NCBI GenBank assembly: GCA_020848905.1
Contig: JADLHG010000028.1
Span: forward strand, 1 to 38,566
Source of the DNA: Deltaproteobacteria bacterium
GTDB taxonomy: Bacteria; Myxococcota_A; Polyangia; GCA-2747355; JADLHG01
Direction: 5' to 3'
DNA: 38,566 nt
Shown here: piece by piece, positions 24,831 to 31,744 of the stretch
Layout of the letters: each line of letters begins with the position of its first letter
Position numbering within the stretch: position 1 is the first letter of the stretch
Position numbers and translations under genes: made by a program
Notes under the pieces: generated by a model
What the model saw: only the letters and a program-made list of their open reading frames with translations
Databases searched by the model: none
Told to the model about the DNA's origin: nothing

Positions 24831-25373
24831 CTACTCGTCGCGCCGTTCGAAGCGCAGGGACACCGAGTTGATACAGTATCGAAGGCCCGTGGGTCTAGGC
24901 CCGTCGTCGAAAACATGCCCCAGGTGGCCGCCACACCGGCCACACACGACCTCGACGCGCCGCATCCCGTGCGAGAAGTCGGGGTGCGCTACGACCGCCG
25001 AGGAACCGAGCGGAGCATAGAAGCTGGGCCAGCCGCTGCCCGAGTCGAACTTGGTGTCGGAGCGGAACAGATCCTGCCCGCAGCCCGCACAGCGGTAGAC
25101 CCCCTTGCCGTGCTGGTCGAGGAGCTCGCCGCTGAACGGGCGCTCCGTGCCCTTTTCGCGCAGCACGCGGTACTGCTCCGGCGTGAGCGCCTTTCGCCAC
25201 TCGGCCTCCGAGCGAGCGAGGCTGGGCGGCGCGTTCGAGATCGTCTTCATGGAGTCTCCTTGCGGCGACGTGGACCGAGGGGACGGCCTCGACTGCGGTT
25301 CGGCACAACCCACCGCGGCCGCCAGCGGCAACCCGAGCGGCAAGAACCTGCCCTTCCATACACTGCGCCACAT
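24831..25373 (-). CDS. msrB: Peptide methionine (R)-S-oxide reductase, possibly a lipoprotein form
   Basis: From ATG 25373 the protein is 180 aa. The MsrB domain covers ~55-178 with zinc cysteines in RCAGCG (Cys95, Cys98) and CGRCGG (Cys144, Cys147), and catalytic Cys167 in [14 protein letters not shown] holds the substrate tryptophan. It reduces methionine-R-sulfoxide in proteins. The first 23 residues resemble a lipoprotein signal ([14 protein letters not shown]), which would put the enzyme in the envelope. An internal ATG at 25250 (MKTISNAPP) has a good AGGAG site and would give a 139-aa cytoplasmic form. The long start has no visible ribosome site, so either start, or both, may be used. 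The CBS gene follows directly. Confidence 0.85.
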   Translation of the reverse strand: MWRSVWKGRFLPLGLPLAAAVGCAEPQSRPSPRSTSPQGDSMKTISNAPPSLARSEAEWRKALTPEQYRVLREKGTERPFSGELLDQHGKGVYRCAGCGQDLFRSDTKFDSGSGWPSFYAPLGSSAVVAHPDFSHGMRRVEVVCGRCGGHLGHVFDDGPRPTGLRYCINSVSLRFERRDE

Positions 25374-25380
25374 CGCTAAA

Positions 25381-25490
25381 GGCGTACGCCGTCGGGCAGG
25401 GGCCGTTACGCTCCTGTGGAATGCGCTCCACAGGGGCCGTGGGATCGATCCCACATGCAGCGGCCGTTGGGCCGCGGCCGCGTGGAGCAG
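25381..25490. promoter_or_regulatory. Palindrome-dense intergenic segment between msrB and the DUF2924-like gene
   Basis: Four perfect inverted repeats stand in series: GGCGTACGCC (25381-25390), CCTGTGGA/TCCACAGG (25413-25420, 25427-25434), the 16-bp palindrome GTGGGATCGATCCCAC (25439-25454) and GCGGCC/GGCCGC (25460-25465, 25470-25475). CAGGGGCCGT occurs twice (25397-25406, 25431-25440), and GCTCCAC/GTGGAGC (25425-25431, 25482-25488) nests some of these. It begins eight bases upstream of the msrB long start. It may be a multi-site operator or a structured RNA; which strand would be transcribed is unknown. Confidence 0.5.
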
Positions 25491-25583
25491 CCGCGCGCGC
25501 GATCTGGAGCGGTCCCGGCGCGTTGGCGCTCGACGGGGGGCCCCTTGGCCGCGGGCCTCGACCTTGCATTCTCCCCTCCCCGC

Positions 25584-25883
25584 ATGGCGCGGCGCGGGGA
25601 GAAGCGGGGGGCACGGCAACCTTGGGTGGTGGAGGAGCTCTTTTCGCTCGATCAGGCCCCGGTCGAGGTGCTCAGGCAGCGCTACCGCCAGCTCTTCGGT
25701 GCTCCCGCCGGGGCGCTCGACCCCCGCGAGCTCATCCAGCACCTCGCGGCGCACCTGCGTCGCCGACTCGTCGTCCGGCCGCCCACGACGGCGGGGCCGA
25801 CTCTCGTGGGCCTGCTCCTCGCGCGCGTCCGCTCCGGCCGGGTGAGCGTGCTTTACCTGAGCCCGCCGCGCTCGGCCGCCTGA
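25584..25883 (+). CDS. Small DUF2924-like protein
   Basis: 99 aa from ATG 25584. The core, [19 protein letters not shown] then [16 protein letters not shown], has the pattern of DUF2924 proteins (L...W..LFG...P....R..L...LAYRLQ), short helical proteins of phages and integrative elements with no settled function. It is shorter than the usual ~130-150 aa, and the C-terminal part ([19 protein letters not shown]) is not typical. No recombinase or phage gene lies beside it, so it would be an orphan remnant if the assignment holds. The frame extends upstream to 25416, but that part overlaps the palindrome cluster and reads as low-complexity Arg-rich sequence. It ends 16 bases from the convergent esterase gene. 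Confidence 0.5.
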   Translation: MARRGEKRGARQPWVVEELFSLDQAPVEVLRQRYRQLFGAPAGALDPRELIQHLAAHLRRRLVVRPPTTAGPTLVGLLLARVRSGRVSVLYLSPPRSAA

Positions 25884-25899
25884 GCCGCGCGCTTCGCGG

Positions 25900-26880
25900 T
25901 CACTTCCGTCGATGCGCCTCGAGCCAGTCGTAGACCTGGCGCGCGAAGGCCTCGCCCCCGCCCACGCTGTGGCCGCCGCCGTGCATCGACCAGAGCTCCA
26001 CGCCCGTGCCGCCGCGACAGGCGCGGTGCCGCTCGGGCACGGTCTCCGCGCCGGGGATGAAGTGGTCCAGATCGAAGCGCGCTCCGACGGTCGGCGCCCC
26101 CTTCTCGCATCCGTCGAGCTCGGCCCAGCGCGCGATGCTGGCGCGCGCGCCCGGGTAGCTCGGGCCTCCACGGGACAGGAGATCGCGCCCCCCCGCGTAG
26201 CGCACGATCTCGTCGGCCAGCCCGTGGATCTGCAGGACCCCGACGGGCTCGGACGGAGCGCAGCGCGTCCTCGCCGGCGGCGCGGCCCCCGCGAGGCTCA
26301 CGATTCCCGAGAAGAGAGCGGAGCGTTCGCAGGCCAGGCGGTGGGCCATGAAACCGCCGTTCGAAAAGCCCACGGCGTAGACGCGCGCGCGATCCACGCG
26401 GTAACGGCGCGCCGTCTCCTCGACGAGCCCGGCGAGGTAGGCCACGTCGTCCACTCCCTTGCGGTCGAAGTTGCAGCAGGCGTCGCTCGCGTTCCAGAAC
26501 CTGTGCCCCACGCTGTCCAGGGTGCCATCGGGGGCGAGGAGCAGCACGCCGACCTCGTCCACGAGGTACGAGAAACCGAGCGCCTCGAGCTGCGAGGCGC
26601 CATCGCCGCCGTAGCCGTGCAGGAGCACGAGGAGCGGCCATGGCCGCGCGGCGTCGTAGCGCCGGGGAACGCGCAGCTCCGCGGGTCGCGGCCCCCCGAG
26701 AGCACGCCCCGCGGAAGCGCGAACGGCGCCGGCGCGATCACCGGAGGGACACGAGGTCTTGCACCCGACGAGGAGGGCGGAAAGGACGACGACGGGGAGT
26801 AGCGCAGCTCCGAGGCGTGCGGAGGCTGTGATCGGTGCTCTCGCCCACACCTCGCCGACCGCCGCGCCGACCCGCCTCAC
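25900..26880 (-). CDS. PHB-depolymerase/LpqC-type esterase lipoprotein (CE1-like)
   Basis: 326 aa from GTG 26880, which has AAGGAG five bases upstream and lies two bases beyond the stop of the FKBP gene. The lipobox is LLVGC (Cys40). The alpha/beta-hydrolase core has [12 protein letters not shown] (oxyanion region), the nucleophile elbow GFSNGG (Ser173), a probable Asp223 in HGLADEIV and His304 in [11 protein letters not shown]. Paired cysteines in ACCNFD and GCEKG are typical of the Esterase_PHB family, which includes polyhydroxybutyrate depolymerases, feruloyl esterases and LpqC. The enzyme should act on esters outside the inner membrane. The substrate is not determined. Confidence 0.85.
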   Translation of the reverse strand: MRRVGAAVGEVWARAPITASARLGAALLPVVVLSALLVGCKTSCPSGDRAGAVRASAGRALGGPRPAELRVPRRYDAARPWPLLVLLHGYGGDGASQLEALGFSYLVDEVGVLLLAPDGTLDSVGHRFWNASDACCNFDRKGVDDVAYLAGLVEETARRYRVDRARVYAVGFSNGGFMAHRLACERSALFSGIVSLAGAAPPARTRCAPSEPVGVLQIHGLADEIVRYAGGRDLLSRGGPSYPGARASIARWAELDGCEKGAPTVGARFDLDHFIPGAETVPERHRACRGGTGVELWSMHGGGHSVGGGEAFARQVYDWLEAHRRK

Positions 26881-26882
26881 GT

Positions 26883-27818
26883 TCACTCCTTGATGTCGAT
26901 GAGCTCCACGTCGAAGACCAGCATCCCGGCGGGCGCCCCCGGCCGCCCCTGGTAGGCCAGCTTCTCGGGGATCCAGAAGCGCCGCTTCTCGCCCACCACC
27001 ATGAGCTGCACACCCTCGGTCCAGCCGGCGATGACGCCGTTGAGCGGGAAGGTGGCGGGCTGCCCGCGCACGACGGAGCTGTCGAACATCTTCCCGTCGG
27101 TGGTCCACCCGGAGTAGTGCACCACCACCGTGTTCGTGGCGGCCGGGTGCTTCTTGCCGGTGCCCTTGGTCAGCACCTTCGAGGCGAGGCCGGACGCGGT
27201 GGTCTTCGCGCTCTTCGGCGGCTTGGCCACGTCCTCGGGGGCCTTCGGGCCCTCGGTGATCTCGAGCAGCTCCACGTCGAAGACCAGCATCCCGGCGGGC
27301 GCTCCCGGCCGCCCCTGGTAGGCCAGCTTCTCGGGGATCCACAGGCGCCGCTTCTCGCCGATCACCATGAGCTGCACGCCCTCGGTCCAGCCCTTGATCA
27401 CGCGGTTCAGCGGAAAGCGCGCCGGCTCGCCGCGCGTCACGGAGCTGTCGAACATCTTTCCATCGGTGGTCCAGCCCGTGTAGTGGACCTTCACCGTGTC
27501 GTCGGCCACGGGGCGCTTCTTGCCGGTGCCCTTCGTCAGCACCTTGGAGGCCAGACCCGAGGCTTCCTTCTTCGCGTCGGCAGGGGGCGCCGCGACGTCG
27601 GACGGGGCGGGAATGGCCTTGGGGTCCGCCGGCGCCGGGTCGGCGGCCTTCTTCTCCTCGGCGACCTTGGCTTCACCCCCTTTGGGCGTCTCGGCGGGCT
27701 TCCCCGCGGGCGTGCCCTTCGGCGTGTCGACCGTCTTCGGCGGCTCCTGCGGCTGCACCTTGCTGCAGGCCAGAAGCAGAGCCGCACACCCCAGGATCAT
27801 CGTGGTTCGTTTGCGCAT
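26883..27818 (-). CDS. Lipoprotein with two tandem FKBP-type prolyl isomerase domains
   Basis: 311 aa. The lipobox is LLAC (Cys18), followed by a Lys/Pro/Ala-rich linker to about residue 85. The two FKBP domains (~86-192 and ~208-311) are nearly identical, with VHY(T/S)GWTTDGKMFDSSV, the VI..W core and AYQGRPGAPAGMLVFDVEL. The active-site residues Tyr, Phe-Asp, Val-Ile, Trp, Tyr and Phe are retained in both copies, so both may be active as peptidyl-prolyl isomerases in the periplasm or at the surface. GGAGG five bases before the ATG fixes the start. It is translationally close-coupled to the esterase lipoprotein downstream, perhaps as a folding helper. Confidence 0.9.
   Translation of the reverse strand: MRKRTTMILGCAALLLACSKVQPQEPPKTVDTPKGTPAGKPAETPKGGEAKVAEEKKAADPAPADPKAIPAPSDVAAPPADAKKEASGLASKVLTKGTGKKRPVADDTVKVHYTGWTTDGKMFDSSVTRGEPARFPLNRVIKGWTEGVQLMVIGEKRRLWIPEKLAYQGRPGAPAGMLVFDVELLEITEGPKAPEDVAKPPKSAKTTASGLASKVLTKGTGKKHPAATNTVVVHYSGWTTDGKMFDSSVVRGQPATFPLNGVIAGWTEGVQLMVVGEKRRFWIPEKLAYQGRPGAPAGMLVFDVELIDIKE
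26886..27560 (-). repeat. Recent internal duplication creating the two FKBP domains
   Basis: The DNA of the two domains is alike over about 310 bases at an offset of 366 bases (122 codons); for example gcatcccggcgggcgc begins at 26921 and again, with one base changed further on, at 27287. Synonymous positions are also largely shared, which points to a recent event or gene conversion. Confidence 0.8.
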
Positions 27819-27851
27819 GGGGCCCTCCATAGCAGCCCCTCCCGCCGAGGG

Positions 27852-28280
27852 TCAAGGGCAGGGGGTGGTGCTCGCGGCCGAGGTCGTGCAGACCCAGGCG
27901 GGGTCCGAGCCGCAATCGCCGGGGGCGCGACAGCTCCCGGCAGCGCCCGAACAGACGACTCCCTGGCAGACGCTGCCCGGGCCGATGTTCGTCTCGCACT
28001 CGAGCGCCGAGCGGCAGCGGGCGTAGCGGCAGACGCACGCGCTTCCCTGATCGGGGGCGCGCTGGTCTGCACCGCGATCCTTGCGCGCCGCCCCGTCCCT
28101 GCGGGCGAGCGTGTCGCGCCGCAAGGAGTCACGGGCTCCATCCCGCGCCACTGCACCGTCGGAAACCGCCCCGCCGTCGGGCCAGAGCTCCACGACTTGG
28201 GTCGCGCAGCCGGCGAGGGCGACGAGGACGGCGCCGGCCACGAAAGGAACGGCAGGGCGAAGGAGTCCCCGCGCGCGCAT
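27852..28280 (-). CDS. Small Cys-rich lipoprotein, last gene of the sigma/FecR operon
   Basis: 142 aa. The lipobox is LAGC (Cys25), followed by an Asp/Arg-rich spacer with repeated RDG/RDT units. A C-terminal domain of about ten cysteines comprises CVCRYARCRSALEC, GSVCQGVVCSGAAGSC and CGSDPAWVC. Its ATG shares one base with the stop of the FecR-type gene (TGATG), so the two are translationally coupled. Its role is unknown; being co-expressed with an ECF sigma factor and a FecR-type protein, it may be the envelope sensor or target of that system (inference). A five-base hairpin (27837-27851) follows its stop without a T-run. Confidence 0.75.
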   Translation of the reverse strand: MRARGLLRPAVPFVAGAVLVALAGCATQVVELWPDGGAVSDGAVARDGARDSLRRDTLARRDGAARKDRGADQRAPDQGSACVCRYARCRSALECETNIGPGSVCQGVVCSGAAGSCRAPGDCGSDPAWVCTTSAASTTPCP

Positions 28281-29992
28281 CAGCGGCACCCTCCGAGCCG
28301 TCGCGCGACCTCGGCGGCGAACCGCCCCGTGGGATAGCGGCGCAGATACTCCTCGAACCACGGACGAGCGGCCGGACAGCCGCCCCGCGCCTCGGCGAGG
28401 CGGGCGAGCGCGAGGAGCGCGTCCTCGTCGTGCGGCGAGCGCGGATAGCGCCCGCGAAAGTCCGTCAAGCAGCGCTCGGCCTCGGGGCGACGCCGAGCCT
28501 CCACCTCCAGCCGACAGAGCTGCAGATGCGCGGACTCGCGCCAGAGCACGGCGTCCCTCCGCGCGAGGAGCTCGCCGAGGTAACGGCGCGCGGAGGCGCT
28601 TTGCCCCCGCTCGCGAGCCAGCCGCGCGAGCTCGAGGAGCGCCGCCGCCGCGAGCCGATGCTCGGGGAAGTCCTTCACCACCGACGCAAGCAGCGCCTCT
28701 CCGCGCGCGCGATCCCCGCGCCGCAGGGCGGCCTCTCCTTGCGCGTAGAGCGCGGCAGCGGAGGGCCGCGGGGGGGCCGCATCCACCGCGCCGCGCGGCG
28801 GCGTCTCGCGCGTCGCCGCGTCGAGCCGTCCGGACGCACCACCGTCGGCGGTCCCGCGCCGTTCCATCGCCGTTCGGCCCCGAGCACGCTGCCCCGTTTG
28901 TCGTCGCGGCTCCGCATCCGCCGCGCCACCACCATCACGTTGCGCGAGCCGCGTCAGCGCATAACCGAGCCGCGTCACGCGCCCCCGCTCGAGCTCCACG
29001 GTCAGCGCGGTCGCGGCGTGCCCGTCCGCCTCCACCGAGAGCTCGGCCGTCCCCGCGGGCAGCTCCGCCACGAGGGGCGAGGGCCCCAGCACGACCCCGC
29101 CCACCCGCACCCGTCCGTCGGCGGGCGTTCCCGTGAGCGCGAGCGTACCCAGCTCCTCGGTCGGAGGCGGCCCCGCGCGCCCGTGCTCCGCGAGGAGCGC
29201 CGCGAGCTCCGCGTCGAGCGGCCGAGGGCCCGGCGTGCCGCGTGACACGCGCTCTCCCGCGCGCAGGAGCGTCCGCTCCCGAGCCGACGTCACCTGCACC
29301 GCGCCGCGCGCCACCGCGACCGCCGCCGCGCGTCCTCGCAGATCCACGGCGAAGCGCGTGCCGACCACCTCCGCCCGCAGCCCACCGCCCACCACCCGCA
29401 CCCGCTCCGCCGGGCGGCGCGTCACCTCGAGCAGGAGCAACCCCGCGGAGAGCTCGAGCTCGAGCGTGGCTCCTTCGGGGCGACGGAGCGCCAGCGTCCC
29501 CGGCCCGACGAGCGTCACCCACCCCCGGCCCTCGAGCCGCGCGCGCACGAGGCCACCGGCCGGCACCACCAGACGATCCGAGGCCGACAGAGGACGCGGC
29601 TCCCCTACCGCCCAGCTCGCCGCGCTGCCGGCCCAGAGGTACGGGCGCAACCCGCGCGCACGCTGGGCGTCGTTTCCCTGCGCTACCGCCGGCACCGCGT
29701 CGCGGCGCACCGGGCTCGCCCCGCGGCGGAGCAGCAGCCCCACGAGTCCCGCGAGGAGCAGCGCTGCCGCAACCCCGGCCGCGACCCACGGCCACCGCGC
29801 GAAGTCGCGCCGTCCCGGGGCGCGGGCCTTCGTCTCGAGCCGGTCCAGCGCGGCGTCCAGCTTGGCGTGGATCCGCGCGCGACCCAGATCGTCGAGGGGC
29901 GCGCTGCTCTGCTCCACGGCCTGTCGCACGCGCTCCAGCTCGGGGCTGAGCGGCGTGCGCGTCTCCTCCGCGCCTTCGCGTCGCGTGCTCAT
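28280..29992 (-). CDS. FecR-type anti-sigma-like protein with PEGA domain and TPR repeats
   Basis: 570 aa. Residues 1-66 form a cytoplasmic helical segment of the size that binds sigma factors, and one transmembrane helix spans ~67-88. A FecR domain covers ~140-250 (WVTLVGPGTLALR, LRAEVVGTRFAVDL, AAVAVARGAVQV, LLRAGERV). A PEGA domain (~283-345; PADGRVRVGGVVLGPSP, ELPAGTAELSVEADGH) is followed by an Arg/Asp-rich linker and TPR/TolA-like repeats (~412-565). The known FecR regulates FecI with the TonB receptor FecA; PEGA and TPR modules are not part of that protein, and no such receptor gene is nearby. ATG overlaps the sigma gene's stop in ATGA. Confidence 0.85.
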   Translation of the reverse strand: MSTRREGAEETRTPLSPELERVRQAVEQSSAPLDDLGRARIHAKLDAALDRLETKARAPGRRDFARWPWVAAGVAAALLLAGLVGLLLRRGASPVRRDAVPAVAQGNDAQRARGLRPYLWAGSAASWAVGEPRPLSASDRLVVPAGGLVRARLEGRGWVTLVGPGTLALRRPEGATLELELSAGLLLLEVTRRPAERVRVVGGGLRAEVVGTRFAVDLRGRAAAVAVARGAVQVTSARERTLLRAGERVSRGTPGPRPLDAELAALLAEHGRAGPPPTEELGTLALTGTPADGRVRVGGVVLGPSPLVAELPAGTAELSVEADGHAATALTVELERGRVTRLGYALTRLAQRDGGGAADAEPRRQTGQRARGRTAMERRGTADGGASGRLDAATRETPPRGAVDAAPPRPSAAALYAQGEAALRRGDRARGEALLASVVKDFPEHRLAAAALLELARLARERGQSASARRYLGELLARRDAVLWRESAHLQLCRLEVEARRRPEAERCLTDFRGRYPRSPHDEDALLALARLAEARGGCPAARPWFEEYLRRYPTGRFAAEVARRLGGCR

Positions 29993-30678
29993 GCCCGCCC
30001 CTCGTGCTGCTGCTTCGCGCGCTGCTGCTTCGCGGCCTGCCGCTCGAGCATCGCCTGGAGCTCCACGTGCGCGTGCTTGACCCGCTGCCCGACGGCGGCG
30101 GGCGTCGCGTCCACCAGCTCGCCGATCTCTTGCAGCGACAGCCCCTCGACCTCGCGCAACACGAAGGCGATGCGCTTCTTCGGCTTCAGCCGCGCGAGCA
30201 GGCCGAGCCCCTCGCGCACGAGCTCCTGTCGGGCCGCCGTCGCCTCGGGACTCTTCTCCCCCGGCAGGCTGAGCTCCGGCAGCGCGTCCAGCTCGAGCGG
30301 CCGGCGTCGCCGCTTGCGCAGGTGCCCGTAGGCCGCGTGCACCACGATGCGGTAGAGCCAGGTCGAAAAGGCCGCGTCGCCTCGGAAGTCCGCGAGCCCC
30401 CGGTAGGCCGCGATGAAGACCTCCTGCACCAGGTCCTCGCGCTCGGGGTCGGGTCCGATGAGCCGCGTCAGCCGAAGGTGCACCTCGTCCACGTGGCGAC
30501 GGAAGAGCTCGTCGAAGGCCTGCCGATCTCCCGAGGCCGCGCGTCCGATGAGCGGGTCGAGCTGCCCCGCGCCGGGTGCCGCCCCGCGCGCCGCGCCGGG
30601 TCGCGCGCGCTCGGGCCGCGAGCCGAAGAGCCCGAGCGAGAGCTGCAGCCACGGGTGGGCGAGAACACCGAGATTCAT
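29989..30678 (-). CDS. ECF-type RNA polymerase sigma factor
   Basis: 229 aa. Sigma region 2 lies at ~40-125 (FDELFRRHVDEVH, PEREDLVQEVFIAAYRGL, FSTWLYRIVVHAA), then a short linker, and region 4 at ~150-215 (LVREGLGLLARLKPKKRIAF, GLSLQEIGELVDATPAAVGQ). There is an unusual ~38-residue N-terminal extension rich in Arg and Ala. It should direct transcription of a small regulon, perhaps including its own operon. Both start and stop codons overlap neighbours by four bases (ATGA), with the outer-membrane-like protein upstream and the FecR-type protein downstream; this arrangement of sigma followed by a membrane anti-sigma-like gene is the usual one. Confidence 0.9.
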   Translation of the reverse strand: MNLGVLAHPWLQLSLGLFGSRPERARPGAARGAAPGAGQLDPLIGRAASGDRQAFDELFRRHVDEVHLRLTRLIGPDPEREDLVQEVFIAAYRGLADFRGDAAFSTWLYRIVVHAAYGHLRKRRRRPLELDALPELSLPGEKSPEATAARQELVREGLGLLARLKPKKRIAFVLREVEGLSLQEIGELVDATPAAVGQRVKHAHVELQAMLERQAAKQQRAKQQHEGRA

Positions 30679-31595
30679 CGCCGCGCTCCAAGGCCCAGCT
30701 CGAGGCCGAGGCCCCCCGCGAAGGCCACGCGCTGGCTCGCCGGCCCCTCCACCCCGCGCACCTGAAAGGCCGCGCGCGAGAAGAAGACGTCGGCCCCGAC
30801 GAAGAAGAGCGCCGCGAGCGGACCGACGAGGCGCAGCGCGTAGAGCGCCGCCGCCCCCACGCCCCCGAGGAGCTCCGTGCGAGCGAGGCTCCGGCCCTGC
30901 GCCTCCCCGCTCACGACGAGCGGCTCGAGGAGCGCCGTGACCCGCAGCTCGAGGGGCACGCGCCCGAAGCGCCAGCCGAGCCCGGCGCGTAGCGGCACGC
31001 CGAGGAGACCGAGGCTTCCTCCAGCCACGTCGGTTGCCGGCTGAAGCCGGAGGCCCACGCCGAGCACGGCGCGCAGCCCCCGAACGAGCACCAGGCTTCC
31101 GTCGAGCGCGACCCCGAAGAGCGGCCGGTCCGCGTTCGTGCCCACCCCGCTCGTCCCTCCGAGCGCGAGGAGGAGTCGCGGCCCGCCCCTCGTCGGGGGG
31201 GACTCCGGTCCTTCGCGAGGTCGAGGCCGCGCGTCGAGGAAGGGGATCGCAGGCACCGGCAGCTCGCCCTGCACCAGATCCAGGATCGCCAGGGCCGTCT
31301 CACGAGCCGCCGCCTCGGGCTCCGTCTCGGAGAGCGTCAGGTGCCGCACCTTGCGCGCAGACTCGAGACGTAGCTCCGCGCCGCCGAGTGTTCGCACGCG
31401 CACACCGATGCGCCGCCCCTCGGCCGCCGTCAGCCGGAGCGCCAGCGCCGTCGCGAGCTGCTCCGACGAGAAGGGCAGCCTCGCGTCGAGGGTGAGCTCG
31501 AGCGGCCCGACGCGCAGCGGCTCGGCCGCGGTGGCCAGGCCGACCGGGCAGCCCGGCAGCACACCGAGCACCGTTGCGAAGCAGAACGCGCGCAC
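30675..31595 (-). CDS. Outer-membrane-like secreted protein heading the sigma/FecR operon
   Basis: 306 aa from GTG 31595, which has AAGGGG five bases upstream. The signal peptide ends near ATAAEP (cleavage around residue 24); a lipobox-like LPGC at 13-16 is too early to be convincing. Residues ~30-110 form a small alpha/beta domain (LDARLPFSSEQLATALALRL). From ~150 on, alternating hydrophobic strands with Gly-rich turns, such as RLLLALGGTSGVGTN, LRAVLGVGLRLQPAT and VAFAGGLGLELGLGARR, suggest an outer-membrane beta barrel. No TonB box or plug domain exists, so this is not a FecA-type receptor. Its position makes it a possible signal input for the sigma factor (inference). No named family was recognised. 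Confidence 0.65.
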   Translation of the reverse strand: MRAFCFATVLGVLPGCPVGLATAAEPLRVGPLELTLDARLPFSSEQLATALALRLTAAEGRRIGVRVRTLGGAELRLESARKVRHLTLSETEPEAAARETALAILDLVQGELPVPAIPFLDARPRPREGPESPPTRGGPRLLLALGGTSGVGTNADRPLFGVALDGSLVLVRGLRAVLGVGLRLQPATDVAGGSLGLLGVPLRAGLGWRFGRVPLELRVTALLEPLVVSGEAQGRSLARTELLGGVGAAALYALRLVGPLAALFFVGADVFFSRAAFQVRGVEGPASQRVAFAGGLGLELGLGARR

Positions 31596-31643
31596 GAAAC
31601 CCCTTTGTCCGTCCTCGAGAGTTAGGTGCCCGGACCGCGTCCC

Positions 31644-31664
31644 ATCGAAAAAAAAGTTTTCGAT
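31644..31664. promoter_or_regulatory. AT-rich 8-bp dyad in a divergent promoter region
   Basis: ATCGAAAA (31644-31651) and TTTTCGAT (31657-31664) form a perfect dyad around AAAAG, a strongly AT-rich island in GC-rich surroundings. It lies 49 bases upstream of the sigma/FecR operon and 80 bases upstream of the divergent lipoprotein. Likely an operator or promoter element shared by the two transcription units. Confidence 0.45.
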
Positions 31665-31744
31665 CCGGCCGGCCCCTCGCATCCAAGTCCCCGCAAGCCA
31701 AACGCAGTCGCTGTTACCACACGCTGTTGAAGAGGAGGAGAGCC

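Noticed and set aside
25416-25583. Upstream extension of the DUF2924-like gene
   Set aside because: It overlaps the palindrome cluster and reads as Arg/Gly/Pro-rich low-complexity sequence. The conserved core begins only after ATG 25584.
27837-27851. CCCTC/GAGGG hairpin between the Cys-rich lipoprotein and the FKBP gene as a terminator
   Set aside because: It is short and lacks a T-run, and it is only 33 bases from the next start. It does not separate the two transcripts convincingly.
28280-31595. Standard ferric-citrate-type Fec uptake system
   Set aside because: Sigma and FecR-type genes are present, but there is no TonB-dependent receptor, and the FecR protein carries PEGA and TPR modules foreign to that system.
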